A DNA stretch of 64,000 nt from Moraxella porci DSM 25326 (GCF_002014855.1 NZ_MUYV01000005.1:124001-188000); one strand, 5' to 3'. Positions 44,591 to 54,037 are shown, counted from the stretch's first letter. The notes: generated from the sequence alone by a model not told the origin. Numbers and translations are program-made.

Positions 44591-44992
44591 TTACCACTGC
44601 TGTTTGAATTTATTCAGTGCTCGGCGTTGTTTCTTGTCGGGCTTGGTGTCGGGGCGAGCAAGGTTCAAAAGCTTGCGCTGCTCGGCAAAAAACTCTCGCT
44701 GCACCACGCTCTCATCAGTCTCATCATACAGTGTGGCTGCGATGGTGGCATTCCCACGGTTTTCGGATAATGCCTTTATCACCACGGTTTTTTCTTCAAG
44801 GCGGGTGGCATGACCTTGCCGGATGGTGAGCGTATCGCCGACTTGCAGCTCTTTGCTGACCTTGATTTTGGCACCGTTCATATGTACTTTGCCAGACTCG
44901 ATGGCTTCTTTGGCTAGGCTACGAGTGCGGAAAAACCGTGCCGCCCATAGCCATTTATCGGCGCGTACTTTGGTGAGTTCAGATGGGTTCAT
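44591..44992 (-). CDS. hslR: S4 domain heat-shock protein 15 homologue
   Basis: This 133-residue RNA-binding protein resembles E. coli Hsp15, which rescues stalled 50S subunits carrying peptidyl-tRNA. The S4 domain covers VRADKWLWAARFFRTRSLA through GKVHMNGAKIKVSKELQVGD. The C-terminal third is a basic helix (LLNLARPDTKPDKKQRRALN) as in HslR. It precedes murB on the same strand with a 102-nt gap that contains the murB promoter. Confidence 0.9.
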   Translation of the reverse strand: MNPSELTKVRADKWLWAARFFRTRSLAKEAIESGKVHMNGAKIKVSKELQVGDTLTIRQGHATRLEEKTVVIKALSENRGNATIAATLYDETDESVVQREFFAEQRKLLNLARPDTKPDKKQRRALNKFKQQW

Positions 44993-45120
44993 AAAATTTT
45001 AACCACTGTAAATTCTTCAAAAATTAGCCACATTTTATCATCCGCCATTTGTGGGCTATCGCCAAATGACCAATGGGGCAGGGTGTGGATGCTTGTGATG
45101 TCCATTGTCGCTTGATTGTC

Positions 45121-45645
45121 TTATAACGAGATCCAATAGCGCCTGATGATTTGATCGCCAGATTCTATGGTGTTTTCTAGCTCGCCGCCATGACTTTCGA
45201 TGACCTTGGCAGAGCCTGTATTGCGATCATTACAAGTGAGCAAGGCACGATCAACGCCTTTGTCCTTTAAAATTTGTAAGGCATGAGTCAGTGCTTGTTT
45301 TGCGATGCCCTGACCTTGAAAATCTGGATGCGTGCTATAGCCAATATGGCCACCTATTTTTGATAACAATTCAGTTAGCTCATAACGAATATTGACGATG
45401 CCCACCACGGTATTTTCTAGATAGATTAGCCATGTCTCATCACCGACCTTGTCATAACCAAAAGTATTAGTGCCAGCAGGAGCATAAACATAGTTAAGCC
45501 ATTCATTAAAAGTGCTGTCATCAAAGCGTGCCAATTCTGCACCGCCATGAATGCCAGTTTCATCATAATAAGATAAATAGGCGTTGGCAAAGGCTAGGGT
45601 GCTTTGTTTGTCATCCAGTGTGGGTTTTTTAAAGGTGAGAGTCAT
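45121..45645 (-). CDS. GNAT family N-acetyltransferase
   Basis: This 174-residue protein has the acetyl-CoA-binding motif of the GNAT fold: GGHIGYSTHPDFQGQGIAKQAL (motif A, Q/R-x-x-G-x-A), then LLTCNDRNTGSAKVIESHGG (motif B). The family members closest by pattern acetylate small molecules or ribosomal proteins, but the substrate is unknown. A TTG upstream (45657) in frame is rejected; GGAA stands before the ATG at 45645. It is isolated between hslR and a small membrane protein gene. Confidence 0.88.
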   Translation of the reverse strand: MTLTFKKPTLDDKQSTLAFANAYLSYYDETGIHGGAELARFDDSTFNEWLNYVYAPAGTNTFGYDKVGDETWLIYLENTVVGIVNIRYELTELLSKIGGHIGYSTHPDFQGQGIAKQALTHALQILKDKGVDRALLTCNDRNTGSAKVIESHGGELENTIESGDQIIRRYWISL

Positions 45646-45679
45646 TAGCGTTTCCAATTTTAATGACAGGTGCGGATGT

Positions 45680-46216
45680 TCATTCTTTGCTCATATGATT
45701 GTCGTTTGCCTGTTTGATTTTTTCTTGCAGGCGATTGATATAATCGGTGGTAGCTTGGTTTTTTATCCGAAAGATTTGTGATTCTTGATTATAATTGCAC
45801 GCATCTTCCCAAGTTACAAAAAAGATTTTATCACCAAATTTATTGGGCTGTTTAAAATAAAATTCAACGATATAATTTCGATTATCTATTAAATATCGGA
45901 ATTTATATTCAACTTTTTTGATATCACAAAAGCGAATTTCTTCATAGTCATTATCAATAATGATGATAAAGCCGTCAGGCGTTTCCCAAACTTCATCAGC
46001 ATGATGATTGTTTATTTTAAAATGCCAATGTAAATTACCAATGATGGCAATGATAACAACAATAATAAAACCAATATCGCCATTATACCAACCAATCGCC
46101 AAGAAAATACAAGAAATAATTGGTATTAGGTAGATGGATAAGGATTTTGATAACGCAGTGGAGTCAACGGCGATATTTTTGGCACCACGCTGCCTTAACA
46201 GTTGGCGGTCTAGCAT
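45680..46216 (-). CDS. Hypothetical membrane protein with two N-terminal helices
   Basis: The family is not recognised. It has 178 residues: a short cytosolic N-terminus, two adjacent hydrophobic segments (SIYLIPIISCIFLAIGWY and IGFIIVVIIAIIGN), then a soluble domain of about 110 residues. That domain is rich in aromatic and charged residues (DEVWETPDGFIIIIDNDYEE, IVEFYFKQPNKFGDKIFFV). The layout resembles YcxB-like or PH-like bacterial membrane proteins, but this is only an impression. Codon use is AT-rich compared with neighbours, suggesting later acquisition. It stands alone between ilvA and the GNAT gene on the same strand. Confidence 0.7.
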   Translation of the reverse strand: MLDRQLLRQRGAKNIAVDSTALSKSLSIYLIPIISCIFLAIGWYNGDIGFIIVVIIAIIGNLHWHFKINNHHADEVWETPDGFIIIIDNDYEEIRFCDIKKVEYKFRYLIDNRNYIVEFYFKQPNKFGDKIFFVTWEDACNYNQESQIFRIKNQATTDYINRLQEKIKQANDNHMSKE

Positions 46217-46258
46217 AAGTGTTTGACCGCCAATTTATCTGTGATGATAGTCATCATG

Positions 46259-47800
46259 TCACTTCAAAAACAGTTGATAGCCCACATTATCCGTTAGACT
46301 GTCACATTCATAGCCGATTTCGGTGAGTGCATCTAGGATTTGGCGGCTGCTGCCTTTGGAGGCTTGCAAGCCCACCATGATACGACCTTCAGCGGCACCA
46401 TGATTGCGATAATGGAATAAAGTGATGTTAAAATCTTGACCCAGTTTTTCAAGGAAATTCAGCAGCGCTCCTGGGCGTTCTGGGAAAATCACACGGAATA
46501 ACTGCTCATCATCCAAGCGTGCATGACCGCCGATCAGATAGCGGATATGGGTTTTTGAGGCTTCATCATCGGTGAGGTCATGGGCGATATAGCCGCCTTG
46601 TGTTAGGGCGTCACTGATGATGGCACGCTCTTTTTGACCTTCTTTGAGTCCGATACCGACAAAGACATGGGCGCTATTTGGGTTGGTGGCATCCATGCGG
46701 TAGTTAAATTCGGTGATGTTGCGACCTTGTAGCACACGACAAAAGTCCAAAAACGCCCCTGTTTTTTCGGGTAATTGCACCGCAAAAATCGCTTCTTTTT
46801 GTTCACCAATCTCGGTACGCTCGGCGATATAGCGTAGGCGGTCAAAGTTCATGTTCGCGCCTGAGACGATGGCGACGCAGTTTTTGTTTGTGATGCCGTG
46901 CGTGCTTAGGTATTTTTTCATGCCAGCGATGGATAATGCCCCTGCGGTCTCGACGATGGCTCGGTTTTCTTCAAAGACATCTTTGATGGCAGCGCAGATT
47001 TCATCATTGGTACAAGTCACCACTTCAGACTCAATGACAGTGCCTGCGCCGTCCGATTTCATCATCTGGGCGACTTCAAAAGGCTTCTCGCCAATCTGTG
47101 CAACTGCCACACCATCGGCAAACAGTGAGACCTGTGGCAAGCGTACTCGCTCGCCTGCAGCTAGGGCGGCTTTTAGGCAAGCGGCACCTTCAGGCTCAAC
47201 GGCGACTACTTTGATGTGTGGTGCGACATCGCCAAGATAAGCGGCAATACCTGCCATCAGACCGCCACCGCCGACCGCAACAAATACATAATCAATCTCA
47301 CGCCACTGCTGGGTCAGCTCAAGCCCAATTGTACCTTGACCTGCGATGACCAGCTCGTCATCATAAGGGGCGATATAGGTCAGTCCGTCGGTTTGGGATT
47401 TGTTGATGGCAAAGCGGTTGGCTTCATCAAAGCTATCACCATGCAGATGTACTGTACCGCCCAATGCCTTGACCGCTTGCACCTTGATATCAGGGGTGGT
47501 GGTCGGCATGACGATGAGATTATTGAGATTTAGACGGCTGGCGGAATAAGCGACGCCTTGGGCATGGTTGCCAGCGGATGCACAGATGACGCCTTTGGCT
47601 TTTTCAGCATCGGATAGTTGGCTGATTTTGTTGTATGCACCACGCAATTTAAAGCTAAACACAGGCTGTAAATCTTCACGCTTGATGCGAATGTCGTTAT
47701 TAAAGCGTTTGGATAATTTCACCGCTGACTCAAGTGGTGTACGCACAGCAGCATCATAGACGGTGGCTTGTAGGATGGCACGAACATAAGGGGTTAGCAT
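46259..47800 (-). CDS. ilvA: Threonine ammonia-lyase, biosynthetic
   Basis: This PLP enzyme deaminates threonine to 2-oxobutanoate, the first committed step of isoleucine synthesis. The PLP lysine is in FSFKLRGAYNKIS (about residue 50), the substrate loop is CASAGNHAQGVAYSA, and the phosphate-binding glycine run is AVGGGGLMAGIA. Two ACT-like regulatory domains occupy residues 330-415 and 425-513 (VIFPERPGALLNFLEKLG), the allosteric site for isoleucine and valine. AAAGGAAA precedes the ATG. Only 33 nt separate it from vapC upstream and no promoter is evident there, so it may be transcribed with the toxin-antitoxin pair. Confidence 0.97.
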   Translation of the reverse strand: MLTPYVRAILQATVYDAAVRTPLESAVKLSKRFNNDIRIKREDLQPVFSFKLRGAYNKISQLSDAEKAKGVICASAGNHAQGVAYSASRLNLNNLIVMPTTTPDIKVQAVKALGGTVHLHGDSFDEANRFAINKSQTDGLTYIAPYDDELVIAGQGTIGLELTQQWREIDYVFVAVGGGGLMAGIAAYLGDVAPHIKVVAVEPEGAACLKAALAAGERVRLPQVSLFADGVAVAQIGEKPFEVAQMMKSDGAGTVIESEVVTCTNDEICAAIKDVFEENRAIVETAGALSIAGMKKYLSTHGITNKNCVAIVSGANMNFDRLRYIAERTEIGEQKEAIFAVQLPEKTGAFLDFCRVLQGRNITEFNYRMDATNPNSAHVFVGIGLKEGQKERAIISDALTQGGYIAHDLTDDEASKTHIRYLIGGHARLDDEQLFRVIFPERPGALLNFLEKLGQDFNITLFHYRNHGAAEGRIMVGLQASKGSSRQILDALTEIGYECDSLTDNVGYQLFLK

Positions 47801-47833
47801 GGGGTTTCCTTTAATAATAGTAAGCTATTGATA

Positions 47834-48211
47834 TTATTGATGAATTTGTTTTTGATATTTGTTCATCAGACCTTGGTCTAAGCTTAACAATTCTAAATGA
47901 TGCGTGATTGCCGTTGCCAAAACTATGGCATCAGGCAATTTGATTTTGTGATGGCTACGCAGGGCGATCACAGCATCTTCAACAGCTCTATCAAGCGGTA
48001 TGGTGATGACGCTATTTAATAGATGTTCAAGATTTTGTCGATCTTGGTCTGATAATTGACCAAAGCCCAAGACCTCCATGCGGTTAATTGGGCTGATGGC
48101 ACAGCTACCTAAGTCAATATGATTTTTCTCAATAATATCAACGACGGTTGGATGACCATTATACAGCTCAATGATAAAGCAAGTGTCCAATAAATAATTA
48201 ATCCCACTCAT
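47834..48211 (-). CDS. vapC: PIN-domain toxin, VapC-like
   Basis: This small ribonuclease toxin has the PIN fold. Acidic metal ligands are seen in YLLDTCFIIELYNG (Asp near residue 9), ISPINRMEVLGF (Glu) and IKLPDAIVLATAI (Asp), with a final acidic SLDQGL. Members cleave tRNA or rRNA when the antitoxin is degraded. The frame extends 10 codons upstream, but MSGINYLLD at 48211 gives the normal length (125 residues) and a 14-bp overlap with the antitoxin gene. It sits between that antitoxin and ilvA. Confidence 0.87.
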   Translation of the reverse strand: MSGINYLLDTCFIIELYNGHPTVVDIIEKNHIDLGSCAISPINRMEVLGFGQLSDQDRQNLEHLLNSVITIPLDRAVEDAVIALRSHHKIKLPDAIVLATAITHHLELLSLDQGLMNKYQKQIHQ

Positions 48212-48434
48212 CACGCAATGCCTGTTGAATTGCCAAGCCATCGCCCAGCTGGTTGCGGTTTGGTAGAGTTTTGATAAAATCGGTTAGCAGTTCGCCCTGT
48301 TTTGGTGTGGCAAACGATTGCAGGGCTTTTTCGTAAGCACTGATGGTGATAAAATCTTGAATGCTTTGACCGTTTTTATGGGCAACTTGTTCAATGATTT
48401 GCAGCATTTGTGGCGGTAGGTCTAGTACAATCAT
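48198..48434 (-). CDS. vapB: VapB-like antitoxin
   Basis: This 78-residue protein has an N-terminal part (MIVLDLPPQMLQIIEQVAHKNGQS) that fits a ribbon-helix-helix DNA-binding fold. The acidic, probably disordered C-terminus ends ALRDEWD and would wrap the toxin. AGGAAAA stands before the ATG. It overlaps vapC, as expected for a toxin-antitoxin operon. Such antitoxins repress their own promoter; the long inverted repeat 32 nt upstream is a possible site. Confidence 0.8.
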   Translation of the reverse strand: MIVLDLPPQMLQIIEQVAHKNGQSIQDFITISAYEKALQSFATPKQGELLTDFIKTLPNRNQLGDGLAIQQALRDEWD

Positions 48435-48465
48435 TGGATTTTCCTAAATTTGACACCGTTTTTTA

Positions 48466-48508
48466 ATTAAAAAAATTGGATATGATGATCAGCTATCATA
48501 TCCAATTT
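48466..48508 (-). terminator. Long inverted repeat between yebC and vapB (terminator, possibly also operator)
   Basis: A perfect 14-bp inverted repeat (48473-48486 with 48495-48508) is followed on the minus strand by a T run, so it should terminate yebC transcription. Because it also abuts the vapBC start region, it may double as the VapBC autoregulatory site. Confidence 0.75.
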
Positions 48509-48530
48509 GCTTTATAAATTCAATGACAAA

Positions 48531-49280
48531 TCAAGCATCCAACTGTGCCATCACATCATCGCTAAAATTGACATTGGTATAAACTTCTTGGACATCGTCC
48601 AAATCTTCTAGCATATCAATCATCTTCAGCACTTTTTGGGCGTCATCGATGTTATCAATATCAGCAGTAGTGCTTGGCGACATGGTGACTTCCATATTGT
48701 CAGGCTTTAGCTCTGCTGCCAATAGGGCATCGACCACCGCACCAAAAGCAGCTGGACTTGTGATGACCAGTAGGCTCTCACCATCATTCTCAATATCATC
48801 AGCGCCTGCTTCTAGGGCGACTTCCATCACGCTGTCTTCTAGGCTAAGATCATTAAATACGATCTCGCCACGCTTGCTAAATAGATAAGCGACCGAGCCT
48901 GATGTGCCTAGGTTGCCACCGTGCTTGCTAAAGGCATGACGCACTTCACCAACTGTGCGGTTGACATTGTCTGTCATGGTCTCAACGATGACCGCCACAC
49001 CACCGACGCCATAGCCTTCATAGGTGATTTCTTGGACGTTATCGCCTTCACCACCGCCTTGACCGCGTTCAATGGCGCGCTTGATGACATCTTTGGTCAT
49101 GTTGGCAGCATTGGCTTTTTCGAGTACCGCACGCAGGCGTGGGTTGTTGTTTGGGTCTGGATCACCGCCTTTGGATGCTGAGACGATTTCACGGATGATT
49201 TTGGTAAAAATCTTGCCTTTTGCGGCATCTTGCTTGGCTTTACGATGTTTGATGTTCGCCCATTTACTATGACCTGCCAT
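48531..49280 (-). CDS. yebC: YebC/PmpR family protein
   Basis: This is a conserved cytosolic protein of the YebC family, long called a transcriptional regulator and more recently linked to translation of difficult sequences. The N-terminus [19 protein letters not shown] is diagnostic. [14 protein letters not shown] [43 protein letters not shown] and the acidic C-terminal third complete the three-domain form. The frame runs on 27 codons upstream, but AAAGGTG before 49280 sets the start (249 residues). It ends in the strong inverted repeat before vapB. Confidence 0.95.
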   Translation of the reverse strand: MAGHSKWANIKHRKAKQDAAKGKIFTKIIREIVSASKGGDPDPNNNPRLRAVLEKANAANMTKDVIKRAIERGQGGGEGDNVQEITYEGYGVGGVAVIVETMTDNVNRTVGEVRHAFSKHGGNLGTSGSVAYLFSKRGEIVFNDLSLEDSVMEVALEAGADDIENDGESLLVITSPAAFGAVVDALLAAELKPDNMEVTMSPSTTADIDNIDDAQKVLKMIDMLEDLDDVQEVYTNVNFSDDVMAQLDA

Positions 49281-49387
49281 AATGCACCTTTGTATAGAAT
49301 AATCCAATAATGGATAAAAATTAAACAAAATTAATAAAAAATAACTGGGTATTATACGCAATTTTCGGTGGATTTTCTACTGCTTCG

Positions 49388-50539
49388 CTACTTTGATGCC
49401 TGTTTTTCTGCATTTTTGGGCTGAGTATCGACTTTGGCAATGACCGACATCCCTGGTCTAAGCTGATCGAGATTGGGCTGATCGGGCATGATATCGATGC
49501 GTACAGAGATGCGTTGGACGACTTTGGTGAAGTTGCCTGTGGCATTGTCGGTCTTGATGACGCTAAATTCAGAGCCTGTGGCAGGCGAGATGCTGTTCAC
49601 GATACCTGTGAAAGTCGCACCGTCCAAAGCATCTACGCTAAAAGTCGCCGGCTGACCGATGTGAATGTGCTTAAGCTGTGTTTCTTTAAAATTAGCAATC
49701 ACCCAAGTGTCTTTTGGAATGATATACATAAGCTGTGTGCCGGTGCTGACATATTGTCCATTACGCACGCCAACTTGCCCAAGCTGTCCTGAGATCGGCG
49801 CCACCACTTCGCTGTACTGACGATAGGTTTTGGCTTGGGTGGCGGATGCGGCGGCACTCTTTACTTGTGCTTCAAGTCCTGTGCGAGTAACTTCTGCGGT
49901 CTTTAGGGCTTGTATTGCGGCATCAGCAGATGCTTTGGCTTGATTAATCGCAGCTTCACTAGAGCGGACACTGGCACGAGCATTATCGATTTCAGCTTGT
50001 GAGACAGCACCGATATCGACGAGCTTTAACAAACGATCAAGCTGGGTATGGGCTAGCTCATATTGGGTTTGTGCTTGTTTAATCTGTGCATTGGCGACTT
50101 TGATGTCAGCTTTGCGTTGCTCAATGACTTGCTGCTGATTATTCAGATTGGTTTGGGCTTGGGTGATGCCTGATTCAGCCTGTATGACTTGCTGGTCGTA
50201 ATTGGCAGTGTTGATACGCATCAATACTTGACCTGCCTTGACGGTGTCAAAATCCTTAACCAATACTTCATCAACATAGCCATTGATTTGCGATGATAAA
50301 ATGGTGGAATTTCCTCGTATATAAGCATTGTCTGTTTGCTCACTGTTTGAGACAAAAGGTGGGATTTTCCATACCCATAAAATGATCGCCACACCAAGCA
50401 AAAACACCAAAGACATGATAAAGATTGTCGATTTTTTGGCGGCGATGAGTTTGGACGTCTCAGCAGTGGGTTTTTGGATGACATCTTCCTTGTTCGTGAC
50501 ATCAATATTGCTGTCGGTATTTTGCTGATCTTGGCTCAT
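49388..50539 (-). CDS. HlyD/EmrA family membrane fusion protein
   Basis: This is the periplasmic adaptor of a tripartite drug efflux pump. One membrane anchor (STIFIMSLVFLLGVAIILWVW, about residue 40) is followed by the lipoyl half-motifs (INGYVDEVLVKDFDTVKAGQVLM). Next comes a long Gln/Ala-rich coiled coil of about 120 residues, then the beta-barrel (VVAPISGQLGQVGVRNGQYV, QPATFSVDALDGATFTGIV). GGAG before the ATG at 50539 rejects the longer frame. It starts 20 nt after the stop of the MFS gene and works with it as an EmrAB-like pair; an outer-membrane channel is not in the window. Confidence 0.9.
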   Translation of the reverse strand: MSQDQQNTDSNIDVTNKEDVIQKPTAETSKLIAAKKSTIFIMSLVFLLGVAIILWVWKIPPFVSNSEQTDNAYIRGNSTILSSQINGYVDEVLVKDFDTVKAGQVLMRINTANYDQQVIQAESGITQAQTNLNNQQQVIEQRKADIKVANAQIKQAQTQYELAHTQLDRLLKLVDIGAVSQAEIDNARASVRSSEAAINQAKASADAAIQALKTAEVTRTGLEAQVKSAAASATQAKTYRQYSEVVAPISGQLGQVGVRNGQYVSTGTQLMYIIPKDTWVIANFKETQLKHIHIGQPATFSVDALDGATFTGIVNSISPATGSEFSVIKTDNATGNFTKVVQRISVRIDIMPDQPNLDQLRPGMSVIAKVDTQPKNAEKQASK

Positions 50540-50559
50540 GTATTTCTCCAAATTTATTG

Positions 50560-52209
50560 TTATTTTTGACCGATGGGTAAGGGATTTTTCTTTAAATATC
50601 GTTTGACAATGAACATCTGAACGATGCCCCAAATAATGCCTACCAATGCCAAATAAAAATTGAAGCGAATCACATCTCTAAAGGCAAGAACTGTCGCTTC
50701 ACGGTTAATGACTTGATTGAGAGTTAAGGTGGCTTGCTGGCTTGTCTGAGTGCTGTCGGTGAGTACAGGGCGATAGCTTGCTTGATACTGGGCAAGTCTG
50801 AGTGTGGACTGAGGATCAGTCGATGGTATATCATTAAGTATGGCTTGACGATGTACCTGAAATTGTTGCTGCTGATATGTTGAATAAAATGACGAGCCAA
50901 GCAAACCACCGAAGTTTTGACTGGCGGTGAATAAGATGATCAACATGGCAATGTGGTTAGGGCTTTTTAGCATCGCTTTGACAAAGCCGACCAATAGCAT
51001 CGGACCGATAAACATACCGCCAGCACAGCCGATGAGGAACTGACTGATATAAAAATTCTGTGGCCGCACATCGCTGGTCAAATTGGTATCAAAATAACTG
51101 GCAATCGCGATCAATACACCTGCACCAAGCAGCTGTATGAATACAGTCTTTGGCGAAAAGGTCATTGCACTGACCATACCACCAACAAAAGTACCAGCGA
51201 CGATGATGGCATATAAGCCGACAAACTGATCGCTGCTCATGCCCATATTACGCAGAAAATTCACCGTCGCCCAAGACTGCTCCGCCATCAAAAATCTCAA
51301 CAAAATCGAAGCCATCAAAAATCGCAACAAACCAATCGTCGTCAGCCAGCGGGTATCCACCAAAGGCAGGCGACGATGATGCTCAATAAAAAATGCCAAC
51401 ATCAGCGCACCAAAGCCGAAGATTAGCCAGTAGGCGAGCGTTGGGTCATTTTGCCACCAGACGATCGGACCTTGTACCAGTACACCTGCCAAAGCACCAA
51501 AACCTGCAGTCAGTAAGACGAATGCTGCGATGTCGCCTTGATTGAACACTCGTATGCGTACGCCACGGGGTAGCTTGAGCATCATCACCATTGCAAAGCA
51601 GCACAGCGTCAAGCCAAATTCAAAGCTATACAACCGACCCCAGTTATCCGCTGATAGCAGATACGGCGAGATGACCCAAGCCAATGGCACACCCAGTTGT
51701 CCTGCCGCCATCGCAAAGTACAGCGAATGCAGTTTATACTGTTTTTTGACGCCTTGCATGATATAAAACAGCCCAAGTGTCGAGAGCGTACCACCAGCAA
51801 ACCCACTCAAGCCACGCACCAACAGCGCCAATTCATAGCTATGGGTGAGTAGATGTAGCCCTGTTACCACCAAAAACGCAAACAGTGATACTTCAGTGAA
51901 CCAGCGGATACCTTGTTGTTGCCGTGCTTTATAGGCAAGAATACTTGAGCTCATACTGCCGATGACATAAACAGCGGGAAACCAAGCGGCTTGCGTCGTC
52001 GTCAGACCGTATTCGCCTTGTAGATAGGGTAAATTGGCAGTGGTAAAGCCATTACCCATACCGCCTGCGATGGTCACGAACATCCCGATGATAAAATACA
52101 AGATGGCGATCGGACGGGCATGAGTGATGCTGGCGGGCGACCCGGGCAGGGCAGGCCGCTCATCCGCTGTCCAATTAGGTGGTTTTTCGATATATTCTGG
52201 TGTTTGCAT
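50560..52209 (-). CDS. DHA2-type MFS drug exporter, EmrB-like
   Basis: This 549-residue inner-membrane proton antiporter has about 14 helices. Family motifs seen are ANLPYLQGEYGLTTTQAAWFPAVYVI (helix 1-2), LLVRGLSGFAGGTLSTLGLFY and the central linker LKLPRGVRIRVFNQGD. A loop of about 80 residues near the C-terminus (from SFYSTYQQQQFQVHRQA) corresponds to the large extracytoplasmic loop. It precedes the adaptor gene; in E. coli the order is emrA-emrB, so the order here is reversed. A LysR gene lies 116 bp upstream on the same strand and may regulate it. Confidence 0.9.
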   Translation of the reverse strand: MQTPEYIEKPPNWTADERPALPGSPASITHARPIAILYFIIGMFVTIAGGMGNGFTTANLPYLQGEYGLTTTQAAWFPAVYVIGSMSSSILAYKARQQQGIRWFTEVSLFAFLVVTGLHLLTHSYELALLVRGLSGFAGGTLSTLGLFYIMQGVKKQYKLHSLYFAMAAGQLGVPLAWVISPYLLSADNWGRLYSFEFGLTLCCFAMVMMLKLPRGVRIRVFNQGDIAAFVLLTAGFGALAGVLVQGPIVWWQNDPTLAYWLIFGFGALMLAFFIEHHRRLPLVDTRWLTTIGLLRFLMASILLRFLMAEQSWATVNFLRNMGMSSDQFVGLYAIIVAGTFVGGMVSAMTFSPKTVFIQLLGAGVLIAIASYFDTNLTSDVRPQNFYISQFLIGCAGGMFIGPMLLVGFVKAMLKSPNHIAMLIILFTASQNFGGLLGSSFYSTYQQQQFQVHRQAILNDIPSTDPQSTLRLAQYQASYRPVLTDSTQTSQQATLTLNQVINREATVLAFRDVIRFNFYLALVGIIWGIVQMFIVKRYLKKNPLPIGQK

Positions 52210-52325
52210 TGGTTGTTATTGTTATTTTTGAGTATCGCCAAACTATACGACTGCTATCATAGCCGGTCAAGCGAATTTGATGACTTGGGCGTATAACTTT
52301 AATTTTCCAAAGTAAGAAAAGAGAT

Positions 52326-53195
52326 TTAATTAAACAAATCAACATACCAATCAATAAAACTGCGCACCGCTGGAATGCCGCCGCGGTTTTTATAGTACAG
52401 CATAGAAATTGTTTTGCTGCCCATTTCCCAATCTGTCAGCACGCGCACCAACTGTGGGTGATGCCGAGAACTTTCAAAGGTCATCTTGCCGATGCCAAGC
52501 CCTTGTGCGATCAAAGGATCGACAGCGGTAAAGTCATTACAGCCGATAAATGGATGGGGATTAATTTTGATGAGCTGATCATCTTTTTGAAACTGCCAAG
52601 GTAAGCTTAGTGTCTGTGCGATGATACGGTGATCGTATAGGTCGTTTGGGTTGGTTGGCACGCCATAGGTGTCAAGATAGCTTTGGGTGGCAAAAATGCC
52701 AAATTGCATATCCAGCCATCGTTTGGCGACAACATTGTCATTTTCAATTGAGCCGACGCGGATGGCGATGTCGATGCCATCTTGGATCATATTGACTTTT
52801 TGTTGGCTAAGATTGATGTCGATCATCACATCAGGATACTCAGTCAGATAGTCATTGAGATAGGGAATGACATAGCGGTGCGCGACATCGACAGGTGCAG
52901 AGATGCGCAGTAGGCCGCTGGGTTTGTTCAGACCGTTTTGGATGCTTTGGATGGCGGCATCGGCTTGTTCGAGCATATTTTGGGCATGAGCAAAAAAATG
53001 CTCACCAAGTTCATTGAGGCTCACGCCTTTTTTGCCGCGATTGATCAGCTGTGTACCAAGCGAATTTTCAAGCTGTGTGAGTCTGCGACTGAGCCTAGAA
53101 GCTGGCACACCAGTCAAATCAGAGGCGGCACTCAGACTGCCTGCTTGGACGACAGAAACAAATAGACGGATATCATCAAGGCTAATCTGACTCAT
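52326..53195 (-). CDS. LysR family transcriptional regulator
   Basis: This 289-residue LysR-type regulator has the winged helix at residues 5-62 (DIRLFVSVVQAGSLSAASDL with SRLSRRLTQLENSLG). An effector-binding periplasmic-fold domain follows (LLRISAPVDVAHRYVIPYL, GIDIAIRVGS). The subgroup is the CrgA/DsdC-like proteins often found beside doxX, pirin or reductase genes. It is divergent from doxX across 253 bp that contain a T-N11-A palindrome. It is also upstream of the efflux genes on its own strand, so either could be a target. Confidence 0.93.
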   Translation of the reverse strand: MSQISLDDIRLFVSVVQAGSLSAASDLTGVPASRLSRRLTQLENSLGTQLINRGKKGVSLNELGEHFFAHAQNMLEQADAAIQSIQNGLNKPSGLLRISAPVDVAHRYVIPYLNDYLTEYPDVMIDINLSQQKVNMIQDGIDIAIRVGSIENDNVVAKRWLDMQFGIFATQSYLDTYGVPTNPNDLYDHRIIAQTLSLPWQFQKDDQLIKINPHPFIGCNDFTAVDPLIAQGLGIGKMTFESSRHHPQLVRVLTDWEMGSKTISMLYYKNRGGIPAVRSFIDWYVDLFN

Positions 53196-53232
53196 GGCGA
53201 GGACTTCTTTTGATTAAATTTAGTAAAAACTG

Positions 53233-53245
53233 TCATAAACTATGA
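53233..53245. promoter_or_regulatory. Candidate LysR-type operator
   Basis: TCATAAACTATGA is a perfect 5-bp dyad of the T-N11-A form recognised by LysR regulators, placed 38 bp before the LysR start. A second dyad (AAGTA 53389-53393, TACTT 53397-53401) lies closer to doxX. Confidence 0.45.
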
Positions 53246-53448
53246 TATATGATAACAACAGTATGTTTAATGTTGATACTCATCTTTCTATATTTGCAAA
53301 GATGACTTGTCAAAGTGTACCTTGTTCAATCACCAAAATCAATTAAAATAAAGCCAAAACTGATCGCTAAGTCACAACCAGTCACATTAAGTAAAGTACT
53401 TAGCAATCTTTATCTATCATCAAGTCGTTCAATTATTCAGAGGTCATC

Positions 53449-53868
53449 ATGAACAAGTCAGTACAACACAGCGAACATCCAATGAAAGATTTGGTGTTGT
53501 TATTCACTCGGGTGATTGTCGGATATATGTTCTTGGTGCACGGCACGGTGAAATTGTTCGCTTTTCCACAGTCGATGACCAATGGTAAGCCTGCTGTTGA
53601 GTGGATGACTTTGATGGGGCTTGGTGGTATGCTTGAGATTATCGGCGGAGTCTTGCTGATTTTGGGCTTATATACCCGCATCAATACCTTTATCATGGCA
53701 GGTATGATGGCGGTGGCGTATTTTTATTTTCATTCGGGCTTTGATTTGATTTTTAATCCGATTGTCAATAAAGGCGAGGCGGCAGCTCTTTACTGTATGG
53801 TATTTTTAATTTATTGGGTGGTGGGTGCTGGTAAATATTCGCTAGATGCCAAACTGTTTAACTCATAA
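53449..53868 (+). CDS. DoxX family membrane protein
   Basis: This 139-residue inner-membrane protein has four helices and the DoxX pattern: FTRVIVGYMFLVHGTVKLF, GLGGMLEIIGGVLLILGLYTR and AGMMAVAYFYFHSG. DoxX-type proteins have been linked to quinone reduction and oxidative or thiol stress, but the function of this member is not known. AGAGGTC precedes the ATG. It is transcribed away from the LysR gene; pirin, another frequent partner of such LysR-doxX pairs, is 1.2 kb downstream. Confidence 0.9.
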   Translation: MNKSVQHSEHPMKDLVLLFTRVIVGYMFLVHGTVKLFAFPQSMTNGKPAVEWMTLMGLGGMLEIIGGVLLILGLYTRINTFIMAGMMAVAYFYFHSGFDLIFNPIVNKGEAAALYCMVFLIYWVVGAGKYSLDAKLFNS

Positions 53869-54037
53869 ACATAATCAGCAGTAACTGCTGGCGATTTTTT
53901 GACTCATCATTCTACAGTAAATCGGTCAATGAGCGGCCCGATGGCTTGCATGATAACCAAAACTTTTGCATAATGAGTTCAGTGATTACTCATCAAAATT
54001 CACACAGTAGCACACAACAACTTAAAAGGAGACTAAC

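Noticed and set aside
53041..53300. TATGATATATGATA repeats before the LysR gene as a tandem repeat locus
   Set aside because: Only two partial copies are present, too few for a phase-variable repeat; the palindromic part is better read as a LysR operator candidate.
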